Made by a program: the position numbers and the translations under genes. The notes below the pieces were generated by a model. It ran no database searches and had not been told where the DNA came from. It saw nothing but the letters and a program-made list of their open reading frames with translations. Below are positions 1-8,127 of a stretch of DNA of 64,000 nt, piece by piece (positions within the stretch are counted from its first letter, which is position 1; each line of letters starts with the position of its first letter). The DNA comes from DLAJ01 sp023663615. Lineage in GTDB: Bacteria; Bacillota; Clostridia; Lachnospirales; Lachnospiraceae. Location of the stretch: assembly GCA_023663615.1 (NCBI GenBank), contig JAMPHA010000003.1:1-64000 (forward strand), given 5' to 3'.

Positions 1-71
1 CTTGATTTTGTTAATTTAACTTAATGACATTGCGCTTGACGCGGAACTCTTTTTTTGCCTATAGGAATTTT

Positions 72-1364
72 TTAACCGACTTTTAACTGAAATTTCTTGA
101 GCTGCGCCTCATCCGACACGCGCTCGATCTGCGCGCCAAGCGCCTGAAGCTTATACTCCAAATCCTCATAGCCGCGCTCAATGTACTGAATCTGATCGAT
201 CGTGGAGAAGCCGTCCGCCGCGAGCGCCGCAATGACGAGCGCCGCGCCTGCGCGAAGATCGGGAACCGTCATCCCCGCTCCAAGGTATTTCGGAACGCCG
301 TCAATGATCGCCGTCGTACTCTCCACCTTGATCTCCGCTCCCATTTTTGTCAGCTCATCCACATACTTAAAACGGTTTTCAAAAATACTCTCCGACACAA
401 TGCTCGTTCCCTTTGCCAATCCGAGCACCGCCACCATCTGCGGCTGCATATCCGTCGGAAAACCGGGATAAGGAAGCGTCTTTACCTGTGTATTCTGCAG
501 CCGTTTTGCCGCCACGACCCTGACTGCGTCGTCTGATTCCTCGACCTCACAGCCGATCTCGATCAGCTTCGCCGTGATCGATTCCAAGTGCTTCGGAATG
601 ACATTTTTTACCGTCACGTCACCCTTGGTCGCCGCCGCCGCCATCATAAACGTCCCCGCCTCGATCTGATCGGGAATGATCATGTATTCGGTTTTATGTA
701 GCTTCGTTACACCCTTAATCCGAATGACATCCGTTCCCGCGCCCTTGATATTGGCGCCCATGGAATTGAGGAAGTTCGCCAGATCGACCACATGCGGCTC
801 TTTCGCCGCATTCTCGATGATGGTCTTGCCCTCCGCCATGCTTGCCGCCATCATGACGTTGATCGTCGCGCCGACCGACACTTTATCCATAAAAATATGA
901 TTGCCGGTCAGATGCTTTGCTTCCGCCACGATCGCGCCGTGGACAATGCGCACATCCGCACCCAGCGCCTTAAATCCCTTGATATGCTGGTCGATCGCAC
1001 GGATGCCGATATTACATCCGCCCGGAAGCGGGACTTCCGCATGTTTGTATTTGCCGAGAAGCGCGCCGATCAGATAATACGAAGCGCGAATCTTCTTCAT
1101 AAACTCGTCTTCTATGACTAAATCGTGAATCTGAGAACCGTTTATCTTAACCGTGTGTCTGTCGAGCTTCGTAATGACAGCCCCGACGCTTGACATTGCC
1201 TGCATCAGTACATTGGTATCCCTGACGTCCGGTACATTCTCGATCAGAACCGTCTCGTCCGTCATAATGGATGCCGCCAAAATCGCAAGCGCCGCATTTT
1301 TGGCTCCTCCGATCTCGACTTCACCAACAAGGGGCGTGCCGCCCTTCATTGCGTATTGATCCAT
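72..1364 (-). CDS. murA: UDP-N-acetylglucosamine 1-carboxyvinyltransferase
   Basis: This enzyme transfers enolpyruvate from phosphoenolpyruvate to UDP-GlcNAc, the first committed cytoplasmic step of peptidoglycan synthesis. The whole protein matches the EPSP-synthase fold family: an N-terminal GGAKNAAL segment and the PGGCNIG loop carrying the catalytic cysteine (residue 117 from the chosen start). The length, 430 residues, is normal. I chose the ATG at 1364 (MDQYAMKGG) over an in-frame start four codons upstream because GAGGTGCGTT precedes it at good spacing. It is followed downstream by AT-rich sequence at the window edge. The M23 wall peptidase upstream on the same strand suggests a cell-wall neighbourhood, but 250 bp separates them. 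Clostridia often carry two murA paralogues; which one this is cannot be told here. Confidence 0.96.
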   Translation of the reverse strand: MDQYAMKGGTPLVGEVEIGGAKNAALAILAASIMTDETVLIENVPDVRDTNVLMQAMSSVGAVITKLDRHTVKINGSQIHDLVIEDEFMKKIRASYYLIGALLGKYKHAEVPLPGGCNIGIRAIDQHIKGFKALGADVRIVHGAIVAEAKHLTGNHIFMDKVSVGATINVMMAASMAEGKTIIENAAKEPHVVDLANFLNSMGANIKGAGTDVIRIKGVTKLHKTEYMIIPDQIEAGTFMMAAAATKGDVTVKNVIPKHLESITAKLIEIGCEVEESDDAVRVVAAKRLQNTQVKTLPYPGFPTDMQPQMVAVLGLAKGTSIVSESIFENRFKYVDELTKMGAEIKVESTTAIIDGVPKYLGAGMTVPDLRAGAALVIAALAADGFSTIDQIQYIERGYEDLEYKLQALGAQIERVSDEAQLKKFQLKVG

Positions 1365-1612
1365 AACGCACCTCATCTATTTTCTGATTATGCATATCTT
1401 TATTATATGCAGATGACGGCTCATCCTGCACTCTTATATCGCCGTCTTTTTGCCTATGCGCCTATTATAGCGCAGATGCCCCTTTCTGTAAATCGGAACT
1501 TTTGAACAAAGTCCAACACGCGTTTGCCAAAATTATGCACAGTTATACCAGTCACGCAAGGGGGCCGTCTGTGGTCTGCCTCCGCAAACGGGGGTATACG
1601 CGCCATGCCCCA

Positions 1613-3208
1613 TCAGTTCAGATAGGGAATCGGATTGACCTGTGTGCCGTTAATCAACATTTCAAAATGCAGGTGCGGTGCCGTACTTCTTCCTGTATTG
1701 CCCGAATAGGCGATCGCCTGTCCCTGCACCACATACTGTCCCGGACTGACGAGCACCCTGCTGCAGTGTCCGTACCTGGTCTGTCTGCCGTCAGGATGAT
1801 TGATATAGACCACATAGCCGTAGCCGCTCGCCCATCCTGCCCTCGCGACCGTTCCCGACGAGGACGCCATGACTGTGGTTCCGATCGGCACCGCCCAGTC
1901 AACGCCCTTATGATTCGTCGATGCGCCCTTTGTCGGCGCGCTTCGTCCTCCGAAGCCCGACGTGAGACGTCCGCCATAGATCGGTTTGATGTAGGACGGC
2001 GGGATGATCGTTCCGCGTTCCACGATCTTCGCCACCGCTTCGATCGTCACTTCCTGCATCAGAATATCCCTGCCGACTTCTTCCGCATTTTTATAGCTGA
2101 TGCTCGCCACGACCTTGCGATGTCCCTGCGACGGTTCCTGCAAGGTTACCTGCTGCGTCGTATACCAGCTGTCGTTATCAATATAAATGATGTCCGCGTC
2201 ATAGTCCTCTTCATAGTAGCTCTGCTCGCTCCAAAGAACGGAGAGGGACGGCTCCGGCACCGTGATGATCAGCTCGTCGTCGATATGCAAGATCGAATTC
2301 TGATCTCTGAGCTTGTCCGGATTCATCGCGATCAATTCTTCCATCGGAAGATCAAACGTCATGGATATTTCCGAAAGCGTATCCCCCGGCTGGATTGTAT
2401 AAATCTGCTGTACTTCCTGATTTTCCGTGATCAGCGCGATCGCCGTATCCAAGTCGGTCAGCTCATCCTGCGGCAGATACGCCTCCACGACTTCAATATC
2501 CTCATTATAGGACATGCCGGAAATACCCAGCTCGAAATCCTCAAAGGACTGCTCCTCAAACTCTTCCTCCCGGTTCATCGCTTCCTCAAGGAACAGTTCT
2601 ACACCCGCCACGGTCTGGAGCTCGTCCTCCGCCTCATCCTCGTCATTCACAACCTCCTGCTGCACCGTCCTCGTGATCACCGGCGTCAGTACATTCAGCT
2701 CGCGCTCAGAGTCTAAGTCAAGCGACAATTCATAAACATTCTCCACATCATATTTGCGCAGCGCCGCATCCAGTAGGCTGTGTACCTCGTCGGTGCTTGC
2801 CAGATTGACGGTCGTCTCGTTGACCTTCACCGTATAGGACCGCTGCATGGTCTCCTGCCGTGTTCTTTTTAACGCGTCATAGATCCGTGCCCGCACCGTC
2901 CCCTCGTCATCGACCATGCCGACATAGACCTCTTCCCCGACGATCTCCACATCCGCATCCATAAAAACAAGCTCGGATGAAGACATGGCAATAGAACGGC
3001 GCGCCTCCCGGATAAAGCGGTCCACCTTTTCCTCGGCGTCCACCGTTCCGACCTGCTCCCCGTTTACGGTTACAGTAAAAAAGTTATTCCCTGTGCTCTG
3101 CAATTTGGTATAATAGGGTAAGAAAAAAGCATTCAGGGCAAGCGCGAACCAGATCGTCTTGATATAGGTAACGCGCAGTCTTTTATAATACTTTGTGATC
3201 AGTCTCAT
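1613..3208 (-). CDS. Membrane-anchored LysM/G5/M23 peptidoglycan endopeptidase
   Basis: A 531-residue probable cell-wall hydrolase acting outside the membrane. Visible parts in order: a basic N-terminus and one membrane helix (about 16-32), a long acidic region with repeated beta-rich segments (45-260, very Glu/Asp rich around 186-225), a LysM module (about 269-317, with YTIQPGDTLSEIS), a G5-like domain (about 350-402), and a C-terminal M23 peptidase domain (410-531). The zinc ligands are present: H433 and D437 in NHKGVDW, and H513 in the HLHF motif. The family cleaves peptide cross-links in peptidoglycan; LysM and G5 bind glycan or wall. The gene is divergent from dinB across about 95 bp that contains two TTGTAACA direct repeats. 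Some sporulation M23 proteins share this layout, so a role in sporulation is possible but not shown. Confidence 0.92.
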   Translation of the reverse strand: MRLITKYYKRLRVTYIKTIWFALALNAFFLPYYTKLQSTGNNFFTVTVNGEQVGTVDAEEKVDRFIREARRSIAMSSSELVFMDADVEIVGEEVYVGMVDDEGTVRARIYDALKRTRQETMQRSYTVKVNETTVNLASTDEVHSLLDAALRKYDVENVYELSLDLDSERELNVLTPVITRTVQQEVVNDEDEAEDELQTVAGVELFLEEAMNREEEFEEQSFEDFELGISGMSYNEDIEVVEAYLPQDELTDLDTAIALITENQEVQQIYTIQPGDTLSEISMTFDLPMEELIAMNPDKLRDQNSILHIDDELIITVPEPSLSVLWSEQSYYEEDYDADIIYIDNDSWYTTQQVTLQEPSQGHRKVVASISYKNAEEVGRDILMQEVTIEAVAKIVERGTIIPPSYIKPIYGGRLTSGFGGRSAPTKGASTNHKGVDWAVPIGTTVMASSSGTVARAGWASGYGYVVYINHPDGRQTRYGHCSRVLVSPGQYVVQGQAIAYSGNTGRSTAPHLHFEMLINGTQVNPIPYLN

Positions 3209-3302
3209 TCTGTCAACACTCTATTTGTAACATTTTTGTAACAAATACATTCTAACAATATTTTGCGCGCTTGTAAAGTAAAATGCGGCGGAAAGGACGG
3301 AC

Positions 3303-4652
3303 ATGGATAAAATATTTTTTCATATTGACGTAAATTCGGCTTTCTTAAGCTGGACGTCAGTGGAAAACTTAAAAACGGGCGCCGGTATCGATCTGCGCGA
3401 GATTCCCTCCATCATCGGCGGCGATTCTTCCAAACGCCACGGCATCGTCCTCGCAAAGTCCATTCCCGCCAAAAAATATCATATCCAGACGGCGGAACCG
3501 ATCGGCAGCGCCCTAAAGAAATGCCCTTCGCTCGTGATCGCGCCGCCGGATCACGCCATGTACCACCGCTATTCCCAGGCGCTGATGGCGCATCTTTCTT
3601 CTTTTTGCCCGGACTTAGAACAGGTCAGCATCGACGAATGCTACATGGACTATACGCCGATCGCTTCCCGCTACGATTCCCCGACCGCCGCCGCTGCGCT
3701 GATCAAGGATTCCGTGTACGAACAGCTCGGCTTTACCGTGAATGTCGGCATTTCCGACCGCAAGGTGCTCGCGAAGATGGCGTCCGATTTCCGCAAGCCG
3801 AATCTCGTTCACACGCTCTTTTGCAGCGAGCTGAAAGAAAAACTGTGGCCCCTTCCCATCTCCAGCCTGTTCCTGTGCGGACATTCCAGCTCGGAGACGC
3901 TTCGAAAGCTCGGCATTGTCACGATCGGCGATCTCGCGAGGTCCGATCCCGCGATCGTGACCGCCCACTTAAAAAGCCACGGACAGACGCTTTGGAACTA
4001 CGCGAACGGCATCGACGATTCCGAGGTCGTTACTCAGGAAGCAGAGGCGAAAGGCATCGGCAACTCGACGACGCTTTCCACGGATGTTTCCAGCCCGGCA
4101 GAAGCGCGGCGCGTTCTGCTATGGCTTTCGGAGTCCGTCGCCGCCAGACTGCGTGAAGCAAAAAAGCGCGCGGCCTGCGTGACCGTGGAAATCAAATATG
4201 CCTCTTTTGTATCCGTATCGCATCAGACTATGCTCGATACTCCCGCCAGCAGCACGGATTTCCTTTATGAAACAGCCTGCCGGCTCTTTCGCGAGCTTTG
4301 GAACGGCGAACCGATCCGGCTGCTCGGTCTGCGCACAACGAAGCTGTGCGCTGAGGACGAACCGATACAACTTTCCCTGTTCGATCTGCCCGACGCCATG
4401 GGCTCCTCCCATATGGCGGACGCTGCGCGGACCGATGCACACGCTTCTCTTCCGCATACAGGAATATCGGCTTCCGCGGATCCTGCGGGCGCAGTCCCTT
4501 CTTCCGCACGCGCGGATGTGCCCTTTTCTCTTGCGCAGATGGAAAAGCGTCAAAAGCTCGACCAGGCGCTTGACAGCATCCGCAACCGCTACGGGAACGA
4601 TTCCGTTGTGCGCGGTTCGCTTTATCAACCTCGAAAAAAAGACTTCCGCTGA
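3303..4652 (+). CDS. dinB: DNA polymerase IV (Y family)
   Basis: Error-prone translesion polymerase acting on damaged template DNA. Catalytic acidic residues are visible: D9 in HIDVNSAF and D111/E112 in the SIDECYMD motif. After the polymerase and little-finger domains a QLSLFDL motif (residues 356-362) matches the beta-clamp binding peptide. An Ala/Ser/Pro-rich stretch of about 45 residues follows, and then a conserved-looking tail ending in a basic segment. With 449 residues it is longer than classical Pol IV (about 350-415), mainly because of that tail. The ATG at 3303 follows GGAAAGGACGGAC. The last codons and the stop lie inside the terminator hairpin. Gram-positive paralogues include UvrX-type polymerases; the overall pattern fits DinB better. 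Confidence 0.93.
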   Translation: MDKIFFHIDVNSAFLSWTSVENLKTGAGIDLREIPSIIGGDSSKRHGIVLAKSIPAKKYHIQTAEPIGSALKKCPSLVIAPPDHAMYHRYSQALMAHLSSFCPDLEQVSIDECYMDYTPIASRYDSPTAAAALIKDSVYEQLGFTVNVGISDRKVLAKMASDFRKPNLVHTLFCSELKEKLWPLPISSLFLCGHSSSETLRKLGIVTIGDLARSDPAIVTAHLKSHGQTLWNYANGIDDSEVVTQEAEAKGIGNSTTLSTDVSSPAEARRVLLWLSESVAARLREAKKRAACVTVEIKYASFVSVSHQTMLDTPASSTDFLYETACRLFRELWNGEPIRLLGLRTTKLCAEDEPIQLSLFDLPDAMGSSHMADAARTDAHASLPHTGISASADPAGAVPSSARADVPFSLAQMEKRQKLDQALDSIRNRYGNDSVVRGSLYQPRKKDFR

Positions 4653-4690
4653 CGCGGAAGTCTTTTAGGATCCTGACATCAGGATCCTTT
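4641..4690. terminator. Tandem hairpins shared by convergent dinB and flavin reductase genes
   Basis: GACTTCCGC-TGAC-GCGGAAGTC followed by TTTT is a perfect nine-pair stem, and it contains the dinB stop codon in its loop. Directly after it AGGATCCTGA-CA-TCAGGATCCT followed by TTTTTTT forms a second perfect stem that contains the stop codon of the opposite-strand flavin reductase. Together they look like a bidirectional terminator between convergent genes. Confidence 0.85.
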
Positions 4691-5245
4691 TTTTACGCTG
4701 AAACCGAATTTGCCGATCGCGTCTCCCAGCCCGTGGTAGGTGCCGTGCGAATAGACGATCGGTTCCGCCCATTCCAGATGGAATGTATTTTTTTCATCCA
4801 TATAGGCGTCGTCCACAAGGACCGCCTCAACCGTGCCGATGAACATGTCATGCGTCCCAAGCGCGAGTTTATTCGTCACCCGGCACTCGATATTGACCGG
4901 GCTCTCCTTTACATAGGGCGCGCGCACTTTCGTGCCTTTCACGGGCGTTAATCCTGCGCGCTCCCATTTATTCTCGTCTCTGCCGCTGCGCACGCCGCAG
5001 TAATCCGCCGCACGCGCAAGCTTCTTTGTCGTCAGGTTTATGACAAATTCTCCCGTCTCTTCTATCATATGGTAGGAATAGCGCTCAGGGCGCACGGAAA
5101 CGGACACCATGGGCGGTTCGGAACAGACCGTCCCTACCCAGCTTGCCGTAAAAAGATTCGGCTTCCCGTCCTTGTCCGCCACGCTGATCAGCGCCGCCGG
5201 TATCGGATACAGCATATTTCCCGGCTTCCATATTTGTTTTGCCAC
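4679..5245 (-). CDS. Flavin reductase family protein (flavoredoxin-like)
   Basis: About 188 residues matching the FMN-binding split-barrel flavin reductase domain: early LYPIPAALISVAD, TASWVGTVCSEPPMVSVSVRP and a TGEFVINL motif. Family members bind FMN and use NAD(P)H or act as flavoredoxins; the substrate cannot be read from sequence. The frame is open from a GTG at 5257, but a GGAG directly abuts that codon. The GTG four codons on, at 5245, sits 11 bases after the same GGAG and is the better start, giving MAKQIWKPGNM. The stop codon is inside the hairpin shared with dinB. It has no operon partner. Its upstream neighbour is the coiled-coil protein gene on the same strand, about 95 bp away. 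Confidence 0.87.
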   Translation of the reverse strand: MAKQIWKPGNMLYPIPAALISVADKDGKPNLFTASWVGTVCSEPPMVSVSVRPERYSYHMIEETGEFVINLTTKKLARAADYCGVRSGRDENKWERAGLTPVKGTKVRAPYVKESPVNIECRVTNKLALGTHDMFIGTVEAVLVDDAYMDEKNTFHLEWAEPIVYSHGTYHGLGDAIGKFGFSVKKGS

Positions 5246-5351
5246 GGCTTTTGTCACTCCTTTTTCTACAAATATAGAATTACCGACCTGCTTCTGCTTT
5301 TATTCCCGTCCCTGTCATCAGGACATCGGAATCGTAAACGCGTCTCAAAAA

Positions 5352-6314
5352 TCAGAACACCGGCAGCAAATTCAGCATCGACGCAGCCCAGAGCCCGATA
5401 TTGGCAAGCGCCGCGATCAAGGTCAGGATCGTGATCGCCTTTAAGCCGGACACTTTCTTTTCTGTTTTTGCAAGCTGTTCTTTCCATTCTGTCTGGGCGG
5501 CGGTAAGCGCCTCCGCCAGCTTCTTATTTTCTTCCTCAACGACTGCCTGCACATTGCGGTATACCTTGACGTCTTCCTTATGTACATGATCCGTCAGTTC
5601 TTCCTTGATGCCGTCTAACTTCTGCGTAAGCTCCGCCAGTTTGTCCTCCAGCCCTTCGGGTTTTTCTTCGCCGCCAAGCCTCTCGGCGATCTCATCCAGC
5701 GTCGGGCGGCTGTCCAGCTTCGAAACGATCCCCTCAAACGCCGTATGGTAATCCAGTTTTGCCGCGATCTCATCCGCCGTCGGCTGCTGCTCCAGTTTTG
5801 CCGCGATACTGTCAAGCTGCGCGTGGCAGTCAAGCCTCGCAATCAGTTCCCCGGATGCCTGCCCTTCGCCGAGCTTTGCCGCCATTTCATCCAGCAGCGG
5901 CCGCACATTCAGCCTGCTTTCCAGTGCGTCCAGCCGTTCCATGGTCTCCAGCTTTGCCATCGTGAGCTGTTTCGTCTGTGTGGCAAGCTTCTGCGACAGC
6001 TCCTCAAGCTGCCCGCTGCTCACCGCCGCGGCTTGCTCCTGCAGAGCAGCTCCCTGTCCCAAATCCGCATTCTGCGCGTCCACGGATTCCTTGATCCTTT
6101 CATTTTCGGCGTCGATCATCGCCTGCAGATTGTCCGCAAGCTCCAAATTTTTGAGATTCAGCTTACGGATTTCCTGTATTCTCGCATCATATTCGGCAAT
6201 CTGCTGACGCAGGCGTTCCATCTCTTTTTCCTCCGCCGCCGTATTTGCCTTGATCATATCCTGTGCCGTAAATTTTTGTGCAATTTTATCCATAAAACTA
6301 TCCATACCTTCCAC
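5352..6314 (-). CDS. Coiled-coil protein with C-terminal membrane anchor
   Basis: I do not recognise this 320-residue protein. It is strongly heptad-like and charged through residues 15-285, with one hydrophobic helix near the C-terminus (about 292-315), so it is probably tail-anchored with the coil in the cytoplasm. In the middle (about 140-225) a short motif recurs roughly every 17 residues: LDEMAAKLG, LDSIAAKLE, ADEIAAKLD, FEGIVSKLD, LDEIAERLG. The open frame begins with GTG at 6314 preceded by AAAGGATTCGG; ATG codons at 6305 and 6293 are alternatives. It may be a scaffold or a membrane-tethering protein. There are no enzyme motifs. Confidence 0.75.
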   Translation of the reverse strand: MEGMDSFMDKIAQKFTAQDMIKANTAAEEKEMERLRQQIAEYDARIQEIRKLNLKNLELADNLQAMIDAENERIKESVDAQNADLGQGAALQEQAAAVSSGQLEELSQKLATQTKQLTMAKLETMERLDALESRLNVRPLLDEMAAKLGEGQASGELIARLDCHAQLDSIAAKLEQQPTADEIAAKLDYHTAFEGIVSKLDSRPTLDEIAERLGGEEKPEGLEDKLAELTQKLDGIKEELTDHVHKEDVKVYRNVQAVVEEENKKLAEALTAAQTEWKEQLAKTEKKVSGLKAITILTLIAALANIGLWAASMLNLLPVF

Positions 6315-6488
6315 CCGAATCCTTTCTTCCTATGTAAACGGAACCCGCCCCATGCTTGTTTTTCCTATTATATCATACCGCTTCCGTTCTCTCAAGTTCT
6401 TTTGATTTTGTGCAATCTGCACTACAATTTCTCTGTTTTTTATTCTGTTTTATAAATATTAACCAACCATTCACGGTTTGTTCATGAT

Positions 6489-6518
6489 TTGTTCATAATC
6501 TGACGTTATACTTATAAT
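6489..6518 (+). promoter_or_regulatory. Candidate sigma-A promoter with no plus-strand gene
   Basis: TTGTTC (6489-6494), an 18-base spacer and a perfect TATAAT (6513-6518) read on the plus strand. The next plus-strand gene begins over 1.1 kb away beyond relQ, so the promoter would drive a short transcript ending in the hairpins at 6570-6690. Confidence 0.45.
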
Positions 6519-6523
6519 CAATT

Positions 6524-6615
6524 CAAAGAATTGTTTGCATCGTGATTTTCATTATTTTTTTCATAATAAGCCTGAGTGCCGAAAGGTACTCAGGCACTCC
6601 TCATTTTTGGGGCAT
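6524..6615 (+). ncRNA. Candidate small RNA with GAAA-capped hairpin
   Basis: Between the promoter at 6489-6518 and a T-rich stretch lies a strong stem-loop: GCCTGAGTGCC (6570-6580), a GAAA tetraloop and GGTACTCAGGC (6585-6595). GAGTGCC (6574-6580) can alternatively pair with GGCACTC (6593-6599), so two exclusive folds are possible. No open reading frame of note is present. The gap between the coiled-coil gene and relQ is 451 bp. Besides this it holds the hairpins at 6655-6689 and 6713-6767. Function unknown; it could equally be a stray terminator. Confidence 0.3.
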
Positions 6616-6654
6616 TTTTTTGAAACTTCTCTGCAAAATTTCCTAATTGAGTCC

Positions 6655-6689
6655 ATAAAAAAGAGTTTCCGCAGGAAACTCTTTTTTAC
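6655..6689. terminator. Bidirectional hairpin, AAGAGTTTC family
   Basis: AAGAGTTTCC-GCA-GGAAACTCTT, a perfect ten-pair stem, with six A before and six T after, so it would terminate on either strand. Same stem family as the hairpins at 6737 and 8781. Confidence 0.75.
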
Positions 6690-6712
6690 CTCACAGCAAT
6701 TCCTCAAACCCG

Positions 6713-6767
6713 GAAGAATCGCTTCGCGATTCTTCGAAAGAGTTTCGCGCCAGCGAAACTCTTTTTT
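6713..6767 (-). terminator. Double hairpin downstream of relQ
   Basis: Two adjoining perfect stems: GAAGAATCGC-TTC-GCGATTCTTC (6713-6735) and AAAGAGTTTCGC-GCCA-GCGAAACTCTTT (from 6737), next to a T run. The relQ stop codon is at the right edge, so it lies immediately 3' of that gene. Both stems recur elsewhere in the window. Confidence 0.8.
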
Positions 6768-7410
6768 ATGCTTCTGCCTCGATCTTGCGGACTTCTTCGT
6801 TCAGCGAGAGCATTTTCGCATCCAGCGCGGAGACCATGCGCGCGCATTCCATCAGTTCCCGCTCGATCGATTCCGGTGCTTCCCCCTCGAATTTGTAATG
6901 AATCTTGTGTTCAAGGCTCGCCCAGAAATCCATCGCGACCGTCCGGATCTGAATCTCTACCTTCGTATCCACAATCCTGTCCGAAAGAAAGATCGGCACG
7001 GTAACGAGCATATGATAACTCTGATAGCCGTTCGGCTTCGGGTTCGTAAAATAATCCTTTATCCCGATGACCTTCAAGTCGCTCTGGCGCCCGATCATTT
7101 CCGCGATCCGCTCAATATCTGACGTAAAGGAGCAGATCACGCGGATTCCCGCAATATCGTTCACATGCTCGATCATATTCTCGATCGTCGAATCATATCC
7201 GTTGCGTTTCAGTTTCTTGACAATGCTCTCCGATGTCTTGATCCGCGACTTGATATGTTCGATCGGATTATATTTATGTACATGCTGAAATTCATCGTTC
7301 AGGATCTCCAACTTTGTCCCGATCTCTTTTAGTGCAGACTGATAGACAAGCTGTACCTCTTTCCACTTATCCACCTCGCTGTTTGCGCTCGGCCAAAATT
7401 CCATTTCCAT
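6766..7410 (-). CDS. relQ: Small alarmone synthetase, RelQ type (GTP pyrophosphokinase)
   Basis: A 214-residue stand-alone (p)ppGpp synthetase: it transfers pyrophosphate from ATP to GTP or GDP in the cytoplasm. It contains only the RelA/SpoT synthetase domain, with IRVICSF, KPNGYQSYH (GTP-binding loop) and VEIQIRT plus DFWASLEHKIHYK. There is no HD hydrolase and no TGS/ACT regulatory part. Length and order fit RelQ/YjbM, which form tetramers, rather than RelP; the choice between them rests on general resemblance only. Two ATG codons (7410 and 7404) follow GGGGGA; the second has better spacing. It stands alone, with a double hairpin at its end. The family is usually induced by wall or envelope stress. 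Confidence 0.92.
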   Translation of the reverse strand: MEMEFWPSANSEVDKWKEVQLVYQSALKEIGTKLEILNDEFQHVHKYNPIEHIKSRIKTSESIVKKLKRNGYDSTIENMIEHVNDIAGIRVICSFTSDIERIAEMIGRQSDLKVIGIKDYFTNPKPNGYQSYHMLVTVPIFLSDRIVDTKVEIQIRTVAMDFWASLEHKIHYKFEGEAPESIERELMECARMVSALDAKMLSLNEEVRKIEAEA

Positions 7411-7519
7411 TCCCCCAATCCAAGCATATGCTCAGGCTGTCATTTTTTGTGCAATTCTTTTAATTATTATACCATATTTCCCAAAAAATGTATATTTTTC
7501 ACAAATATTTAATGGTTTG

Positions 7520-7549
7520 TTTACAAATGCTATATATTGTAGCTATACT
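7520..7549 (+). promoter_or_regulatory. Promoter for the 88-residue protein gene
   Basis: TTTACA (7520-7525), an 18-base spacer and TATACT (7544-7549) lie about 90 bases before the start at 7637 in AT-rich sequence. Confidence 0.5.
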
Positions 7550-7636
7550 TTATATTTAGTACTAAATCATCGCTTTTGAAATGCCCTGCCACCTTTCAGA
7601 CGTTTCGGCACGGCATAAAGTTGAAAGGAAACCACC

Positions 7637-7903
7637 ATGTTTCGTTTATGGGCAAAAATCTGGAAAGAAAATCATATGCTCCGCGATACCGTTATCGTTG
7701 ATGAGCGGGAGGATACACGGACACACAAGGTCTTTCGGGCGCTTGACGAGGTGTGCCTCCGCTTTGATCTCGGCAAGCCGATCTGGCTCGACAGTAACAT
7801 CCGTGAGTTTCAGCGCCACGCCAAAACGCGCTTTTATCAGGACAGCTTTATCGAGCAGATTCCGTTTGACTTTCTGGAGTTTCAGATCATCGAGGAGGAC
7901 TGA
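7637..7903 (+). CDS. Small conserved-looking protein, unknown function
   Basis: An 88-residue protein with ATG at 7637 after GTTGAAAGGAAACCACC. It is soluble, charged and rich in Arg/Asp/Glu with several aromatics: VIVDEREDTRTHKVF near residue 20, then FDLGKPIWLDSNIREFQRH and a C-terminal acidic tail. No signal peptide, membrane helix or metal motif is seen. It has its own promoter-like sequence and its own terminator, which supports a real monocistronic gene. I do not recognise the family. A single globular domain is likely. Confidence 0.72.
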   Translation: MFRLWAKIWKENHMLRDTVIVDEREDTRTHKVFRALDEVCLRFDLGKPIWLDSNIREFQRHAKTRFYQDSFIEQIPFDFLEFQIIEED

Positions 7904-7953
7904 GGCGGCTCACACAATTTCTATTTTACGCGGGTTTTCGCAAAACATTCCAA

Positions 7954-7983
7954 AACGCGGGCAAAACAGCCCGCGTTTTTTCT
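7954..7983 (+). terminator. Terminator after the 88-residue protein gene
   Basis: AACGCGGGC (7954-7962), loop AAAACA, GCCCGCGTT (7969-7977), then a T run: a perfect nine-pair GC-rich stem about 50 bases after the stop. Confidence 0.85.
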
Positions 7984-8011
7984 GCGCGTTTTTTCTGTTG
8001 ACATTTTTGTG

Positions 8012-8072
8012 TTGACACTTTTTGTTACATGGTGTAATATGTGTGTACTGACACATAGTTTTTAATACTATG
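8012..8072 (+). promoter_or_regulatory. Hemolysin III promoter with overlapping palindromes
   Basis: TTGACA (8012-8017), a 17-base spacer and TAATAT (8035-8040). Just downstream TATGTGT (8038-8044) is an inverted repeat with ACACATA (8051-8057), and CATAGT (8054-8059) with ACTATG (8067-8072). The first palindrome overlaps the -10 edge and start site, the position of a repressor operator. The regulator is unknown. Confidence 0.6.
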
Positions 8073-8127
8073 TTATAAAGTTCTTGAAATTGTTCATAAT
8101 AAAAAGACATAGAAAGAAGGGATTTTT

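Noticed and set aside
1533..1541. TTATGCACA, a match to the DnaA-box consensus
   Set aside because: A single copy with no cluster, no AT-rich unwinding element and no dnaA or dnaN nearby; chance expectation is high.
1502..2716. A 404-codon open frame on the plus strand opposite the M23 peptidase gene
   Set aside because: It is the complement of a well supported peptidase gene, is Arg/His/Ile-rich with no domain, and arises from codon bias. The same holds for long antisense frames opposite galE, the amt gene and GH53.
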